DNA of 64,000 nucleotides, from the NCBI RefSeq assembly GCF_000241955.1, contig NC_016818.1:620001-684000 (forward strand), given 5' to 3'. Source of the stretch: Rahnella aquatilis CIP 78.65 = ATCC 33071 (GTDB lineage: Bacteria; Pseudomonadota; Gammaproteobacteria; Enterobacterales; Enterobacteriaceae). This document shows positions 19,514-31,064 of the stretch, piece after piece; the stretch's first letter is position 1, and every line of letters begins with the position of its first letter. The notes under the pieces were generated by a model, which was given only the letters and a program-made list of their open reading frames with translations, searched no databases and was not told the origin of the DNA. A program made the translations under genes and the position numbers.

Positions 19514-20464
19514 TTATCCATTATTAAATATTTTTTTAAGTGCTTCATCAGTTTTAAAAGGGGGATGCCATCCCAGCAAAACCTGAGTTTTGCCGGTATC
19601 CAGTTCCAGTGAACCAACCAAACGAGCCACCGCCTTTCTCTTGCCTGTGATCGTCGCCAATACTTTTAACAAAGTAATTGGAAAGGGGAAAAGCAGGGCA
19701 GGCTTTCCCTTCGCTCGGGCAATCATCTTAATTAATGTCGATGTTGATACCGCAGGTTCATCAGCTATCAGAAAAACTTCACCTGCAGCAGCAGGATGAT
19801 TTATGACGTGGAGGATGAAGTGGCAAAGGTTATCTAATGCCAATAAGCTACGCCGATTATCAATGCTAGCAAATGGCAACGGGATGCCAAGTGAGATAAT
19901 TTTTATGAGTAGCGCAAAGTTGGCCTTCACATCAGGACCATAGACGAGTGGCAAACGGATGATGACAACTTCCATTCCGGTCGATGCTGAAATATCGAGC
20001 AAACCTGTTTCAGCTTCATATTTTGACAGGCCATAAGGATCTTGCGGTGGTCTTGGAACTGCTTCGCGAAAGGGGCTTCCTTTGACCGTCTCTTCACCAT
20101 TAACTTTGCAAGAACTTAAAAAAATAAACCGGGAAACGCTGGCAGCCGCAGCCTGTTTTGCCAGGGTCAGCGTTCCGCTGGTGTTCACTTTCCTGAACTC
20201 AGCCAATGCGTCTGACGTCTGTTCCTGCATTTGGTGTACACGGGCAGAACAGTGGATCACGCAATCAATGCCAGACAATCCTTCGGACCAGTCAGCAAAT
20301 TCATCAAGATCGGGACTGTGCCAGGCGGTAGGCTCATGATAATTGCGTCGTACTGCGCGTCGGACTGTCATGCCTGCTGTTTCAATACTCTTCGCAATGG
20401 CGCGTCCAATAAAACCATTTGCGCCTGTCACTAATACCGACTTAGTTTCCAGATTTTTGCTCAT
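19514..20464 (-). CDS. wbpV: WbpV-like UDP-4-keto-6-deoxy-HexNAc reductase (SDR)
   Basis: A 316-residue extended short-chain dehydrogenase. VTGANGFIGRAIAKS carries the NAD(P)-binding GxxGxxG, SSCKVNGE the catalytic serine region, and YGLSKYEAE the YxxxK pair. In context it should reduce the WbpM product to UDP-D-QuiNAc or UDP-D-FucNAc; related genes are often labelled UDP-glucose 4-epimerase. The start overlaps the stop of the upstream transferase by four bases (ATGA). It is the first of the priming-sugar trio at the operon's 3' end. Confidence 0.8.
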   Translation of the reverse strand: MSKNLETKSVLVTGANGFIGRAIAKSIETAGMTVRRAVRRNYHEPTAWHSPDLDEFADWSEGLSGIDCVIHCSARVHQMQEQTSDALAEFRKVNTSGTLTLAKQAAAASVSRFIFLSSCKVNGEETVKGSPFREAVPRPPQDPYGLSKYEAETGLLDISASTGMEVVIIRLPLVYGPDVKANFALLIKIISLGIPLPFASIDNRRSLLALDNLCHFILHVINHPAAAGEVFLIADEPAVSTSTLIKMIARAKGKPALLFPFPITLLKVLATITGKRKAVARLVGSLELDTGKTQVLLGWHPPFKTDEALKKIFNNG

Positions 20465-21585
20465 TTCTGCGGATGCTCCGCGATCACTTTTTTGTAAAGC
20501 GACATATAGCTTTCGACCATTCGTTCAGCGGTAAACATATGATCGAACCTGGCTTTCGCATTCTGCCCCATCTGCGATGTTGCGCAAGGGTTTTCCCAAA
20601 GTTCGACAAGTGCGGCGCGCAAGGAAACAGGGTCTGTAGGTTTAACGACAAGCCCTGTTTCCTTATGCAGATTGATAAAGGTGGTGCCTGTACCAATCTC
20701 GCAAGAAATCATAGGCTTCCCGTACATTGCCGCTTCAAGCAGGGTCATCCCGAATGCTTCCGAACGTAAATGAGAGGGAAATACTACGGAGTAACAAAGT
20801 TCAAGCAAAGCGCATTTATCTTCGTCAGAGACGGCACCGACGAAATGAATATTTTTTAATTTTAACCGCTCAGCTTGTTCTTTCAGTTCCTGCTCGCACG
20901 GGCCTTCTCCGATGATCACCAGCGGATAATCCAGACCGGCAATTGCATCAAGAAGATAAGAAAGGCCTTTGTAGTAACGCAGGAAACCAATAAAAAGAAA
21001 AAACCGCCCCCGGAGTAATGCCTGCCATTTTTCTGTCACCGATACCGGAGCCTTTGGATAAGATGAATCATCCAGACCAAAAGGTATGACATCTACAGGG
21101 CGCTTCAGCGACTGTAAAACGGGGCTGGTTTGCACATAGTTTGGCGAGGAGGCGACAACAGCATCAACGTCATTTAAAAAACGGCGCATCAAAGGTTGAT
21201 ACAGACGTAACAAATTCTTCTGTTTTACAATGTCCGAATGATAGGTCACCACCGTCGGCTTATCAGGGCGCACCATAAAATGCACCAGATCCATATAGGG
21301 CCAGGGAAAGTGGTAGTGGATCACGTCGGCTTGCTCAGCCAGCCGGCGGAAATCTTTGAATGCAGACAAAGAAAATCCTGTCGAGGCGATATACAGGTCC
21401 TGTTTAGAAGTATGGACGTTATGGTAGCCTATTTTTCCAACATGAGCTGTTTTCTCTTCTGTGAGAGAAAGTACATCTACCTCGGCTCCATTGCGACAAG
21501 CGCCCTCGGCCAACTGGTAAATAACCTGCTGAACACCGCCAAACGCAACAGGGTAGTAGGTTTTAAAAAAATGAAGAATACGCAT
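20461..21585 (-). CDS. wbpZ: glycosyltransferase family 4, WbpZ-like
   Basis: A 374-residue GT-B transferase. The N-terminal FGGVQQVIYQLAEGACRNG glycine-rich loop, the HYHFPWPYMDLVHF and VVTYHSDIVKQ segments, and the GT4 E-x7-E motif (EAFGMTLLE) recall P. aeruginosa WbpZ, which adds the first D-rhamnose to the lipid-linked amino sugar of the A-band glycan. Adjacency to rmd and the wbpV-L-M trio fits a linking transferase that starts the rhamnan on the primer. It begins 175 bases after rmd, the largest gap in this part of the operon. Acceptor is inferred. Confidence 0.75.
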   Translation of the reverse strand: MRILHFFKTYYPVAFGGVQQVIYQLAEGACRNGAEVDVLSLTEEKTAHVGKIGYHNVHTSKQDLYIASTGFSLSAFKDFRRLAEQADVIHYHFPWPYMDLVHFMVRPDKPTVVTYHSDIVKQKNLLRLYQPLMRRFLNDVDAVVASSPNYVQTSPVLQSLKRPVDVIPFGLDDSSYPKAPVSVTEKWQALLRGRFFLFIGFLRYYKGLSYLLDAIAGLDYPLVIIGEGPCEQELKEQAERLKLKNIHFVGAVSDEDKCALLELCYSVVFPSHLRSEAFGMTLLEAAMYGKPMISCEIGTGTTFINLHKETGLVVKPTDPVSLRAALVELWENPCATSQMGQNAKARFDHMFTAERMVESYMSLYKKVIAEHPQK

Positions 21586-21726
21586 TCGTAACCTGTGTTC
21601 CCTTATGAGGTTGAAACAATTGATCCTCGCTCTGCTGCAAAATCTGACATTCCCGGAGGGAAGCCCGGATTTTCAGGTCAGGGGGTAACCATTTGATTTT
21701 TAAGGTGGTTGTCGAGGTTGGCAGTT

Positions 21727-21753
21727 GACAGAGATGATAAAACCATCTCTGTC
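21727..21753 (-). other. intercistronic hairpin between rmd and the WbpZ-like gene
   Basis: GACAGAGATG and CATCTCTGTC form a perfect ten-pair stem with a seven-nt loop. No T-run follows, so full termination is unlikely. It may protect the upstream message or mark an RNA-processing site. Confidence 0.6.
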
Positions 21754-21760
21754 TTGTCAC

Positions 21761-22645
21761 TCATATCGAATACATCCACCGGAGTGTTTCTTCCAGTGTG
21801 ATAGGTTTCCAGTCAGGAATGACTGAATTCAGGCGTTCAGCACTTCCAGTCAATACTTTGACTTCATTGGCTCTGACGAATGCAGGATTAACGTTTAATT
21901 CAATCTGATACCCAGCCAAAGTTTCCAAAGCCGAAACAACTTCTCTCAGTGACGTCCCCACCCCAGAGCAAACATTGAAAGTTTGTCCAACCGGGCGCAT
22001 TTTTATAAGGTTTGCATAAGCATTACAGACGGAGCGAACATTACTAAAATCACGCCATACATCAAGGTTTCCTAACTCAATGCGTTGTTCCTTTCGACGA
22101 AAATGCGAGACTATTTTCGGGATCAGGAAGTTTTCACTTTGGCCTACACCCGTATAGTTGAATGGCCGCGCAATTACGATGGGCAGTTTATCCATCCACA
22201 ACTTCGCCATGTATTCCATCGCCAATTTGCTGACAGCATAATCATTAGCCGGGTCTGGTAAACTTTCCTCAGTGAGGATCCCCCCGGTACGATTGCCATA
22301 AACATTGGCGCTGCTGGCGAGCAGTACGCAATCAATCCCCTCTGCCACTTCAGATAGTGCCGCTAAGAGATTGCGGGTCCCCATGAGATTGACGCGATAA
22401 AAATCATCTGCATTACCATGCGCCACGAATGCGATCGCTGCCAGGTGTACAACGATATTAGGTTTTATCGCGCGGATAGCCTGACGAACGGCTTCTGGAT
22501 CGCAGAGATCAACTTGACGATTCCCGGCAGCTGTAGCTGCCAGGTTTTCAAGACCATGTACTTCATAACCGGCGTCTGCCAGTTCCCTGGCCATATATTG
22601 GCCGGTAAAACCGTTTAAGCCAGTGATCAGCGCACGTTGAGTCAT
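21761..22645 (-). CDS. rmd: GDP-6-deoxy-D-lyxo-4-hexulose reductase (GDP-D-rhamnose synthase)
   Basis: Reduces the Gmd product GDP-4-keto-6-deoxy-D-mannose to GDP-D-rhamnose. The 294-residue SDR has TGLNGFTG near the N terminus, SSANVYG, and the catalytic YAVSK. The combination with gmd and its short length favour Rmd over the GDP-fucose synthase Fcl (about 320 residues), though related GDP-6-deoxy-talose synthases cannot be excluded. ATG 22645 follows the gmd stop by one base; a longer start within gmd is less likely. Confidence 0.85.
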   Translation of the reverse strand: MTQRALITGLNGFTGQYMARELADAGYEVHGLENLAATAAGNRQVDLCDPEAVRQAIRAIKPNIVVHLAAIAFVAHGNADDFYRVNLMGTRNLLAALSEVAEGIDCVLLASSANVYGNRTGGILTEESLPDPANDYAVSKLAMEYMAKLWMDKLPIVIARPFNYTGVGQSENFLIPKIVSHFRRKEQRIELGNLDVWRDFSNVRSVCNAYANLIKMRPVGQTFNVCSGVGTSLREVVSALETLAGYQIELNVNPAFVRANEVKVLTGSAERLNSVIPDWKPITLEETLRWMYSI

Positions 22646-22646
22646 A

Positions 22647-24798
<2,152 letters not shown>

Positions 24799-24802
<4 letters not shown>

Positions 24803-25920
24803 TCGGCAATCTCCATTATTTCTGGGTAATTGGCAAATAATCCTTCACACATTTGAAGAGCAGTGTCTTTCCAGCTAGACAATTTGTAACCTGTTCTCAC
24901 ACGCTCGCATTCATTTTGTAACTCTTCCGGATTATCAACGAGCAGGCGGATTTGTTCGACCCATTCATTAAGAAGTAGCGGATGCGCATGTCGCACAAGA
25001 CCAGGTGCAATTTCCACCATAGAAGAGGAGCGCGAAGCAATACAAGGTTTACCAAAGCACAAACTTTCCGCGATAGGCAATCCCCAACCTTCATAAAAAG
25101 AAGGATAAAGGGTAAACATGCTATTCTCATAAAGAACTCGTAGGTCTATGTCCTGTAGCCCTTTAAGAACTTCGATGCGCCCTTTTAAACGTAAGTCATT
25201 AGCAATTTGATATTCTATATCATTATCCAACCACCCCTGTTTACCAACAATATAAAGTTTGGGTGGTATATAGTTTTGCTCCTCTATCATGTATCTCCAT
25301 GCATTGAGAAGCATTATATGGTTTTTACGGTATTCGATGGATCCTACTGTGAGCAAATAAGGTTCACTTATTTTTTGAACAATATCCGCACTAGGATCTC
25401 CTTCAGTAGTGGGTACTTCATCGCCGAGGCGTACCACCGTGACAGGAGGAAGTTCAAGACCATGCTCAGTAGAAAAATGCTTCAAATCGCGTTTAGTATT
25501 TTCTGAAATAGCAAAAGCTAAGTCACAGGCATTTATTGTTTCAATTAGCCATTCTTTATAGATTTCAGGGAAGCCTGGTCCGTAAGTAAATGGTAATATG
25601 CATGGAATAGCATCATAAAAGAGAATGCCTAATTTTATTCCCTGTTGCCGTAATTTCATTAGAACTTTATGATGTTCTATATAATCCCAATTAGAACCTG
25701 CTGTGATAATAATGTCACCGGCATTTAGCTCAATATTTTCCGTTGTTTTTCGAAGCTGAATGTCATACTCCAAACAAGTGCTATCAGCTTGAAATAACCC
25801 CAAGCGAATATTTGGCAGGCAGCCCAATAATTCGTTGCCAATTTCGGAAACTACCCGCTGAATACCCGTAGGGTGTCCGATCCAATTAGTTAAAGATGTG
25901 CAATCAAAAATTACTTTCAT
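24799..25920 (-). CDS. glycosyltransferase family 4 (paralogue 2)
   Basis: A 373-residue GT4 transferase that starts MKVIFDCTSLTNWIGHPTG and carries GSIEYRKNHIMLLNAW and EGWGLPIAE. It is clearly closer to the gene at 29935-31047 (same opening, same motif spacing) than to its immediate neighbours, so the two look like duplicates separated by inserted genes. ATGA overlaps occur at both ends. Likely a rhamnosyl- or mannosyltransferase of the main chain; specificity cannot be read from sequence. Confidence 0.86.
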
Positions 25921-27119
25921 GAAAGATGTTCTTCCTTACCAGAATCAATTATTTTAAGTACGAAGTCAGGCAAACTCTGAAGAACCCGTTCCCATTCTAA
26001 AGCATAGACTTCTTCGCTTCGTGCGTAATGTCTTTCTGGTCGGGTTTCAGTGACCAAATTAGCAAGGCTATCGGCATCTTTAACTAAAAATACTCCTGGT
26101 TCGGAGGTGACATGTTCGAAAGCTCTAAATGAAAATTCCGCACCGAGAATGCATTTTGTCGACAATAATGCCTGCGCTGTTTTGAGATTTGAACCCCCTC
26201 CTTCCCAAATCGGCAATACAATGCCACTTGAGCATAAAATAGCCGAATCGATATCTTCCGCACTTACCAGGCCCGTAATATGCAACCATGGATAATCTTT
26301 GGCATCAAAACCAGGGGTGGTAGCAACTAAACCGTTTCCAACACTACCTAACGCCCATAGTGCAAAATTCTTCTCGCCTTTTTTCTGAGCCAGCGCCATT
26401 ACAAGATCGCGTAATCCATTTATATTCGGTGGATGCCAGCTACCGACGAATACCCAGTTGGCATCTCTGTTTTCAAAACGAGATTGCCATTTTTTATCCT
26501 CTGGACCATTTTTCGGTTTGGAATGTCCATTGAAGTAAATTTTCACTGGTGCATCGGGGTTGAGTCGAGTGATGTAAGCGGCATCAATCTCAGAAACTGC
26601 AATTGCACCTGAGCATGCTTTAATTACGCCTTTCTCGATATTATCTACATAGTCAGTATATTTTTTTGCTATTTCAGGTGAAAAAAGATCTTGATAGATC
26701 TGGCGTTTCATTATCACTTCGATATTATGCGAGCTATAAATAACCCTAACATTACGTGCAAGAGTACCATCATCAAAAAAACGTTCTACTAATGGCCATA
26801 GAAATGGTTGTTCAAGAAGAATGATATCGGGATCAAAATTATGAACATTTCTGCAGACCTGTTCATAACACTTTTCATCTTTCTCCAGGAAATTGCAAAT
26901 TCCCCAATCAGAAAGCATTCCACTAATACCAAATTCGGTCCAGCGATTTTGATCCAATCTTACTGATAGAGAAGAGGCATCTACTTTCTCATCCCATTCA
27001 AACGACAACGTTTCAACATTGAATTGAGTACGTAAACTTCGCCGAATATGATGACTGCGTAGTTTTCCCCCGTGATCTGGTCGCTCAACGTCATAAGTTG
27101 CCATCTGTAATATTTTCAC
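25917..27119 (-). CDS. putative glycosyltransferase (GT-B fold)
   Basis: A 400-residue GT-B-like protein. The N-terminal HGGKLRSHHIRRSLR is an acceptor-side loop, FVGSWHPPNINGLRDL a donor-side motif, and the usual E-x7-E region reads EGGGSNLKT, with threonine at the second glutamate. That change is also seen in GT4 members annotated as group 1, so activity is possible. GTG 27119 has an excellent GGAGGG six bases upstream and is preferred to an upstream ATG. It lies 46 bases after the repeat-tailed transferase. Confidence 0.75.
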   Translation of the reverse strand: MKILQMATYDVERPDHGGKLRSHHIRRSLRTQFNVETLSFEWDEKVDASSLSVRLDQNRWTEFGISGMLSDWGICNFLEKDEKCYEQVCRNVHNFDPDIILLEQPFLWPLVERFFDDGTLARNVRVIYSSHNIEVIMKRQIYQDLFSPEIAKKYTDYVDNIEKGVIKACSGAIAVSEIDAAYITRLNPDAPVKIYFNGHSKPKNGPEDKKWQSRFENRDANWVFVGSWHPPNINGLRDLVMALAQKKGEKNFALWALGSVGNGLVATTPGFDAKDYPWLHITGLVSAEDIDSAILCSSGIVLPIWEGGGSNLKTAQALLSTKCILGAEFSFRAFEHVTSEPGVFLVKDADSLANLVTETRPERHYARSEEVYALEWERVLQSLPDFVLKIIDSGKEEHLS

Positions 27120-27165
27120 GTAAATCCCTCCGGGATACTGATTCTTGAATATTAACAAAAAATTT

Positions 27166-28908
27166 CTACTGAATGTTTGACTTTGTAAGTTTCAACTTTG
27201 TTAAAAACTCACCGTTTGTTCCTGCACTTTCAAACCATGCGTTTAACTCATCTGGTTTTGGATCCAGTTCACCCAAATATGCAACAAACGCCCAACGTAC
27301 AAAAAGCTTAGATAGTGGAGCTTCTGGTCTGAAATGTTCTTCCAGAATTTTATGGCGTAAACCAGAAATTGATTTGGATTGGCTACGCCAGTACGAAATC
27401 TCTTCATCATCAACGGAATCTCTTTCGTTAATAATTAATTGAATCCATCGAATTGCATCTTTACTTAATGTTGACGTGAGATTCATGTTTTCGTATTTCA
27501 CTGCTTCAATCATGTCCTGAATTTTTCCAAATTCAAGCCAATATTCCATTTCTTGATTATCAACTGAGTCTCTTCCGTTAATAATTAATTGAATCCAACG
27601 AATAGCTTCTTTGCTTACCGGCGATGTAAGGTTTCTGCTTTCAAATCGTAATGCTTCAAACATGTCTTGGATATTTTCAAATTTGAGCCAGTTTGAGGTC
27701 TCCTCTGGGGAACACTTGCGATCAAAAAGCAACCAATATGCCCAACGGATGGCCTCTTCTGAATTCTTTCTCAATTCTATGGCTTTATGACGGCCATGAG
27801 ATTTTGAAATGCTAACTAATTCTGAGGCCAGTACTGTAGCGGTATTTTTCCAGGTCCCCATATCAGACAATTTGTCTTGCCGTTTTAAATGAGGAGTATC
27901 TGTTAAGAGGCGAGCGAGATCACCTGACCTTTCAATTTCAAAATAGTATGGGCTTGAGCCCGCAAATTCTCCAAAAACAGGCAAACGGTTAGCTAATACC
28001 AAACCGTTATAAGCAAGACCTTCAGATACGGACATGCCATAACCCTCACTTTTGGAAGGGCATATTACTGCCACGGCATGCTGATAAGCTGCCATAAGTT
28101 CCGCGTCACTGGCGTCGGTAAGCCATATAACTTTATTACCGGCATGACTAATAAACTCAGTGACCTCTTCAGATGCACCGCCTTCCTTGCCGATAATTAA
28201 TAGGGAAGAGTTACCACCTGAAGCTAAATATGTTTGATATTCAGAAATAGCCTCAATATAACCTCTCCGAGGTTCGACAGTGCCCACCATCAAGAAAAAT
28301 AGTCCATCAGGTAAACGTTCTGAATCAATGTCGCTTCTGGCAGCTTGAAGCGCCGGCGCAAGCGGGATGACTTGACAGCGTTCACTGTCGAAAATTTCGC
28401 CTTTTGAACTACAGTATTCGATGAGATCTTTACGGGTTGATTGAGATATAGTGAATAAGAGATCTGATTTTCTCACAACATCTACAAGCGCCGATTCAAA
28501 TTCATGTCTTGCAGTTGGGTCACTAAATTCAGGGTTAACAATAGGAATAAGATCATAAACTACTGTTGCTATGCTAACGCCATGATCCCTGAAATAATCA
28601 TACCAAGATGTCATTCCATAACTCCAGAATGCATCCGGGCATAGATAAATGTCTCTAAAATTAAATTCCAGTGCCACAAAATCAGAAACAGTATCAAGGG
28701 TTATTTTTTGAGCATCTTCTAGTGTATAAAAACCATTGAATTGATAGCAAATAGGAATACAGTCGAGCTGAGTAATTTCAGAAAAAGTCTTCGCCTCACC
28801 AATTAAAGCTCTTACTACTCGTTGGACACCAGTATTAAGCCCACTACGAAATGTTGAGGTACAATCGATATAAAGCTTAGGATCTCTCTCTTTCATACTA
28901 TTTCCCAT
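27166..28908 (-). CDS. glycosyltransferase family 4 with four C-terminal 50-residue repeats
   Basis: A 580-residue protein. Residues 1-370 are a GT4 domain with the same opening as its paralogues (LYIDCTSTFRSGLNTGVQRV), a GTVEPRRGY donor loop and the E-x7-E motif EGYGMSVSE. Residues 383-580 are four repeats of 48-51 residues with consensus AIRW-x8-9-D-x5-E-x3-W-L, often followed by IQDM-x-EA. Units 2 and 3 are near-identical at their starts. The pattern resembles DUF4214-type repeats. The tail may bind the growing polymer or partner enzymes. ATG 28908 follows the previous stop by one base. Confidence 0.8.
   Translation of the reverse strand: MGNSMKERDPKLYIDCTSTFRSGLNTGVQRVVRALIGEAKTFSEITQLDCIPICYQFNGFYTLEDAQKITLDTVSDFVALEFNFRDIYLCPDAFWSYGMTSWYDYFRDHGVSIATVVYDLIPIVNPEFSDPTARHEFESALVDVVRKSDLLFTISQSTRKDLIEYCSSKGEIFDSERCQVIPLAPALQAARSDIDSERLPDGLFFLMVGTVEPRRGYIEAISEYQTYLASGGNSSLLIIGKEGGASEEVTEFISHAGNKVIWLTDASDAELMAAYQHAVAVICPSKSEGYGMSVSEGLAYNGLVLANRLPVFGEFAGSSPYYFEIERSGDLARLLTDTPHLKRQDKLSDMGTWKNTATVLASELVSISKSHGRHKAIELRKNSEEAIRWAYWLLFDRKCSPEETSNWLKFENIQDMFEALRFESRNLTSPVSKEAIRWIQLIINGRDSVDNQEMEYWLEFGKIQDMIEAVKYENMNLTSTLSKDAIRWIQLIINERDSVDDEEISYWRSQSKSISGLRHKILEEHFRPEAPLSKLFVRWAFVAYLGELDPKPDELNAWFESAGTNGEFLTKLKLTKSNIQ
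27169..27762 (-). repeat. 150-bp in-gene tandem repeats
   Basis: The DNA encoding the repeat tail shows recent duplication. The plus-strand stretch GTTAATAATTAATTGAATCC appears at about 27428 and again exactly 150 bp later at about 27578, and a more diverged copy follows around 27728. The period equals 50 codons, so copy number can change without breaking the frame. Confidence 0.8.
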
Positions 28909-28909
28909 T

Positions 28910-29908
28910 TTAAGATAATAATTCTCTATATATTTTTTCAAGATCTAGAATAACATTTTCCCAGGTGAAGTTGTCGTGTGTTCTTTGTCTTAAGCATTGC
29001 TTAGGCATCGTTAATACTTGGCCAATACCATGACTCATTGAAGCATTTGAGTTCGGGTCGATATATATAGCATTATCACCGAAATATTCTTTCGTCGAAC
29101 CTACTTCTGTCACGAGAATCCTGCATCCTGATGCGGCCGCTTCCAGAGCAGCAATACTCGGTGTTTCAAGCGTGCTTGGCATCACAAATGCTTCTGCACC
29201 AGCCATGGAAGAACGTAATAATTCTGAGCCATATTCAAGCGGGCCGAGATAAACAAATTGTTCTTTGCCCACTTGCTTACATTCTTCGAGATACGCACTA
29301 TCTCGGGCATGGCCAACCACGACTAACGTGAGTTCAGGATGATCTTTGAGAGCCTGCAGAAAACGTAACTGGTTTTTGCGGGGCTCAACATTAGCTACGT
29401 TGAGCAAATAGCGCTTGTCCATTAATTTGCTATAAGAATGGAACAAATCTGGAGTCGCTATATTAAAGAAACTTTTTTCTACACCATTATAAACTACTCG
29501 AAAACGCTCTATCTCAATGTCATATACTTCACTTAAAGCTTTCGCCTCTAGAGAGGAGTTTACGACTATTCTATCCGCTATAGAAATCAAGCGTTGTATA
29601 TCATCATGAGGGTAATCCCATTTTGTCTCAGGAGTAACCCATAAATTTGGTGTTATAACGAGAGCGTAGCCTTTCTTCTTTATATACTCACATAATTGGA
29701 ATGAACCTGGCATAACAGAAAAAAAATGAAATATTTTAAACTCTTCAGGAACAGGTTTCCAGGGATCATAAAGCGTGACATTATGCCCACGCAATTCTAA
29801 ATGATATTTCCACGCCATTAACTGACGCTCTCCTCCCCCAGGACAATCAAAAGCCCAAGGGTAAACCCCAAAAACTACATTAACTTTTTTGGTTTCGCTG
29901 TTTTTCAT
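28910..29908 (-). CDS. glycosyltransferase family 4
   Basis: A 332-residue GT4 transferase with an N-terminal CPGGGERQLMAWKYHLELRG loop, a NVEPRKNQLRFLQAL donor segment and ETPSIAALE as the E-x7-E motif. It is related to the gene at 31065-32021 (same GGGER opening and similar short length), forming a second paralogue pair in the cluster. The stop is one base before the next ATG. Base composition is AT-rich compared with the flanking core genes. Confidence 0.84.
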   Translation of the reverse strand: MKNSETKKVNVVFGVYPWAFDCPGGGERQLMAWKYHLELRGHNVTLYDPWKPVPEEFKIFHFFSVMPGSFQLCEYIKKKGYALVITPNLWVTPETKWDYPHDDIQRLISIADRIVVNSSLEAKALSEVYDIEIERFRVVYNGVEKSFFNIATPDLFHSYSKLMDKRYLLNVANVEPRKNQLRFLQALKDHPELTLVVVGHARDSAYLEECKQVGKEQFVYLGPLEYGSELLRSSMAGAEAFVMPSTLETPSIAALEAAASGCRILVTEVGSTKEYFGDNAIYIDPNSNASMSHGIGQVLTMPKQCLRQRTHDNFTWENVILDLEKIYRELLS

Positions 29909-29934
29909 TTAAAAGAGTACCCCCAGCAATTACT

Positions 29935-31047
29935 TTAATTTATAAGTATGTGACTAAATTTCATTAATGAATCACGCAACAAAGATGCCGTATCATCCCA
30001 ACTGGTCTTGTGATATTGAGCATTAACTTGTTTTCTTACTTTTGCTAGTTCATCCGGTTTTTCTATCCACAATCGCATAATATCCACCCATTCATTGGTC
30101 ATAAGGGGATTTGCAAAAGGAGTAAGCTCAGGTGCTATTTCCAGCATGCTTGAACTTTTAGAAGTGATACAAGGAACGCCATAACAAAGACTTTCTGCTA
30201 CTGGTAGACCCCATCCCTCGTAGATAGAAGGATACACTGTAAACATAGCGGAACCGTACAAAGCTCCTAAATCTGAATCATCTAACCCAGAGAGAATTTC
30301 TACTTTGCCTTTTAATAAAGGGTCACCTTCAACCTGAATATGAACGTTAGCATCATACAATCCTTGGCGACCTGCAATATATAATTTTGGAACGTCCATT
30401 CCAAGAACATCAATCATATAACGATAAGCATTAAGTAAAATTATATGATTTTTTCGATATTCAATTGTTCCTACTGATAAAATATAACTTCCTTTTATAT
30501 TTTCTGAAATTTGCTCTGAAACTTGATTTTTTACTACCGGAAGATTATCACCGATGCGTAAGATATCAATATTGGGAATTCGAAGGTTTGATTTTTTAGC
30601 ATACTCCAGTAAGTCAGAACGGGTACTGGCAGAAATGGTGAAGCATAGACTTGCCAGACTAAGCGCCCGGTTAAGCCAAAACTCAAAACGAGCAACGAAT
30701 TCTGAGGAATAGGTAAAGGGAAATTTCAATGGAATAATGTCATAAAAAAGTACAGCAAGCTTCACATCATTTTCAGCATAATGGCAAAGATGTTTGAAAT
30801 GCTCTGGGTAGTCCCAATCATGGCCAGATGCAAAAATCATATCTCCTTTGTCTATTTTAATTTCGTTACCTATTTCTTTCGACTCCGGAGAATAAGAATA
30901 ACACTTTCCATCACTATCAAAAATGACAGTAAAAGTCTCTGGCATGGCCCGTGCCAGAGAAATCCCTAACTCACTTATAACTCTTTGAATTCCAGTCGGT
31001 TTTCCTATCCATTTTGTAAGAGCAGTACAGTCAAAAATGACCTTCAT
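29935..31047 (-). CDS. glycosyltransferase family 4 (paralogue 3)
   Basis: A 370-residue GT4 enzyme opening MKVIFDCTALTKWIGKPTG, with LFYDIIPLKFPFTYS, GTIEYRKNHIILLNAY and EGWGLPVAE. It is very similar in layout to the gene at 24799-25920. It starts 17 bases after the upstream stop and ends 26 bases before the next gene. Probably builds the repeating unit from GDP-D-rhamnose or GDP-mannose; the exact linkage is open. Confidence 0.86.
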   Translation of the reverse strand: MKVIFDCTALTKWIGKPTGIQRVISELGISLARAMPETFTVIFDSDGKCYSYSPESKEIGNEIKIDKGDMIFASGHDWDYPEHFKHLCHYAENDVKLAVLFYDIIPLKFPFTYSSEFVARFEFWLNRALSLASLCFTISASTRSDLLEYAKKSNLRIPNIDILRIGDNLPVVKNQVSEQISENIKGSYILSVGTIEYRKNHIILLNAYRYMIDVLGMDVPKLYIAGRQGLYDANVHIQVEGDPLLKGKVEILSGLDDSDLGALYGSAMFTVYPSIYEGWGLPVAESLCYGVPCITSKSSSMLEIAPELTPFANPLMTNEWVDIMRLWIEKPDELAKVRKQVNAQYHKTSWDDTASLLRDSLMKFSHILIN

Positions 31048-31064
31048 TTAATAAGACACCTAAA

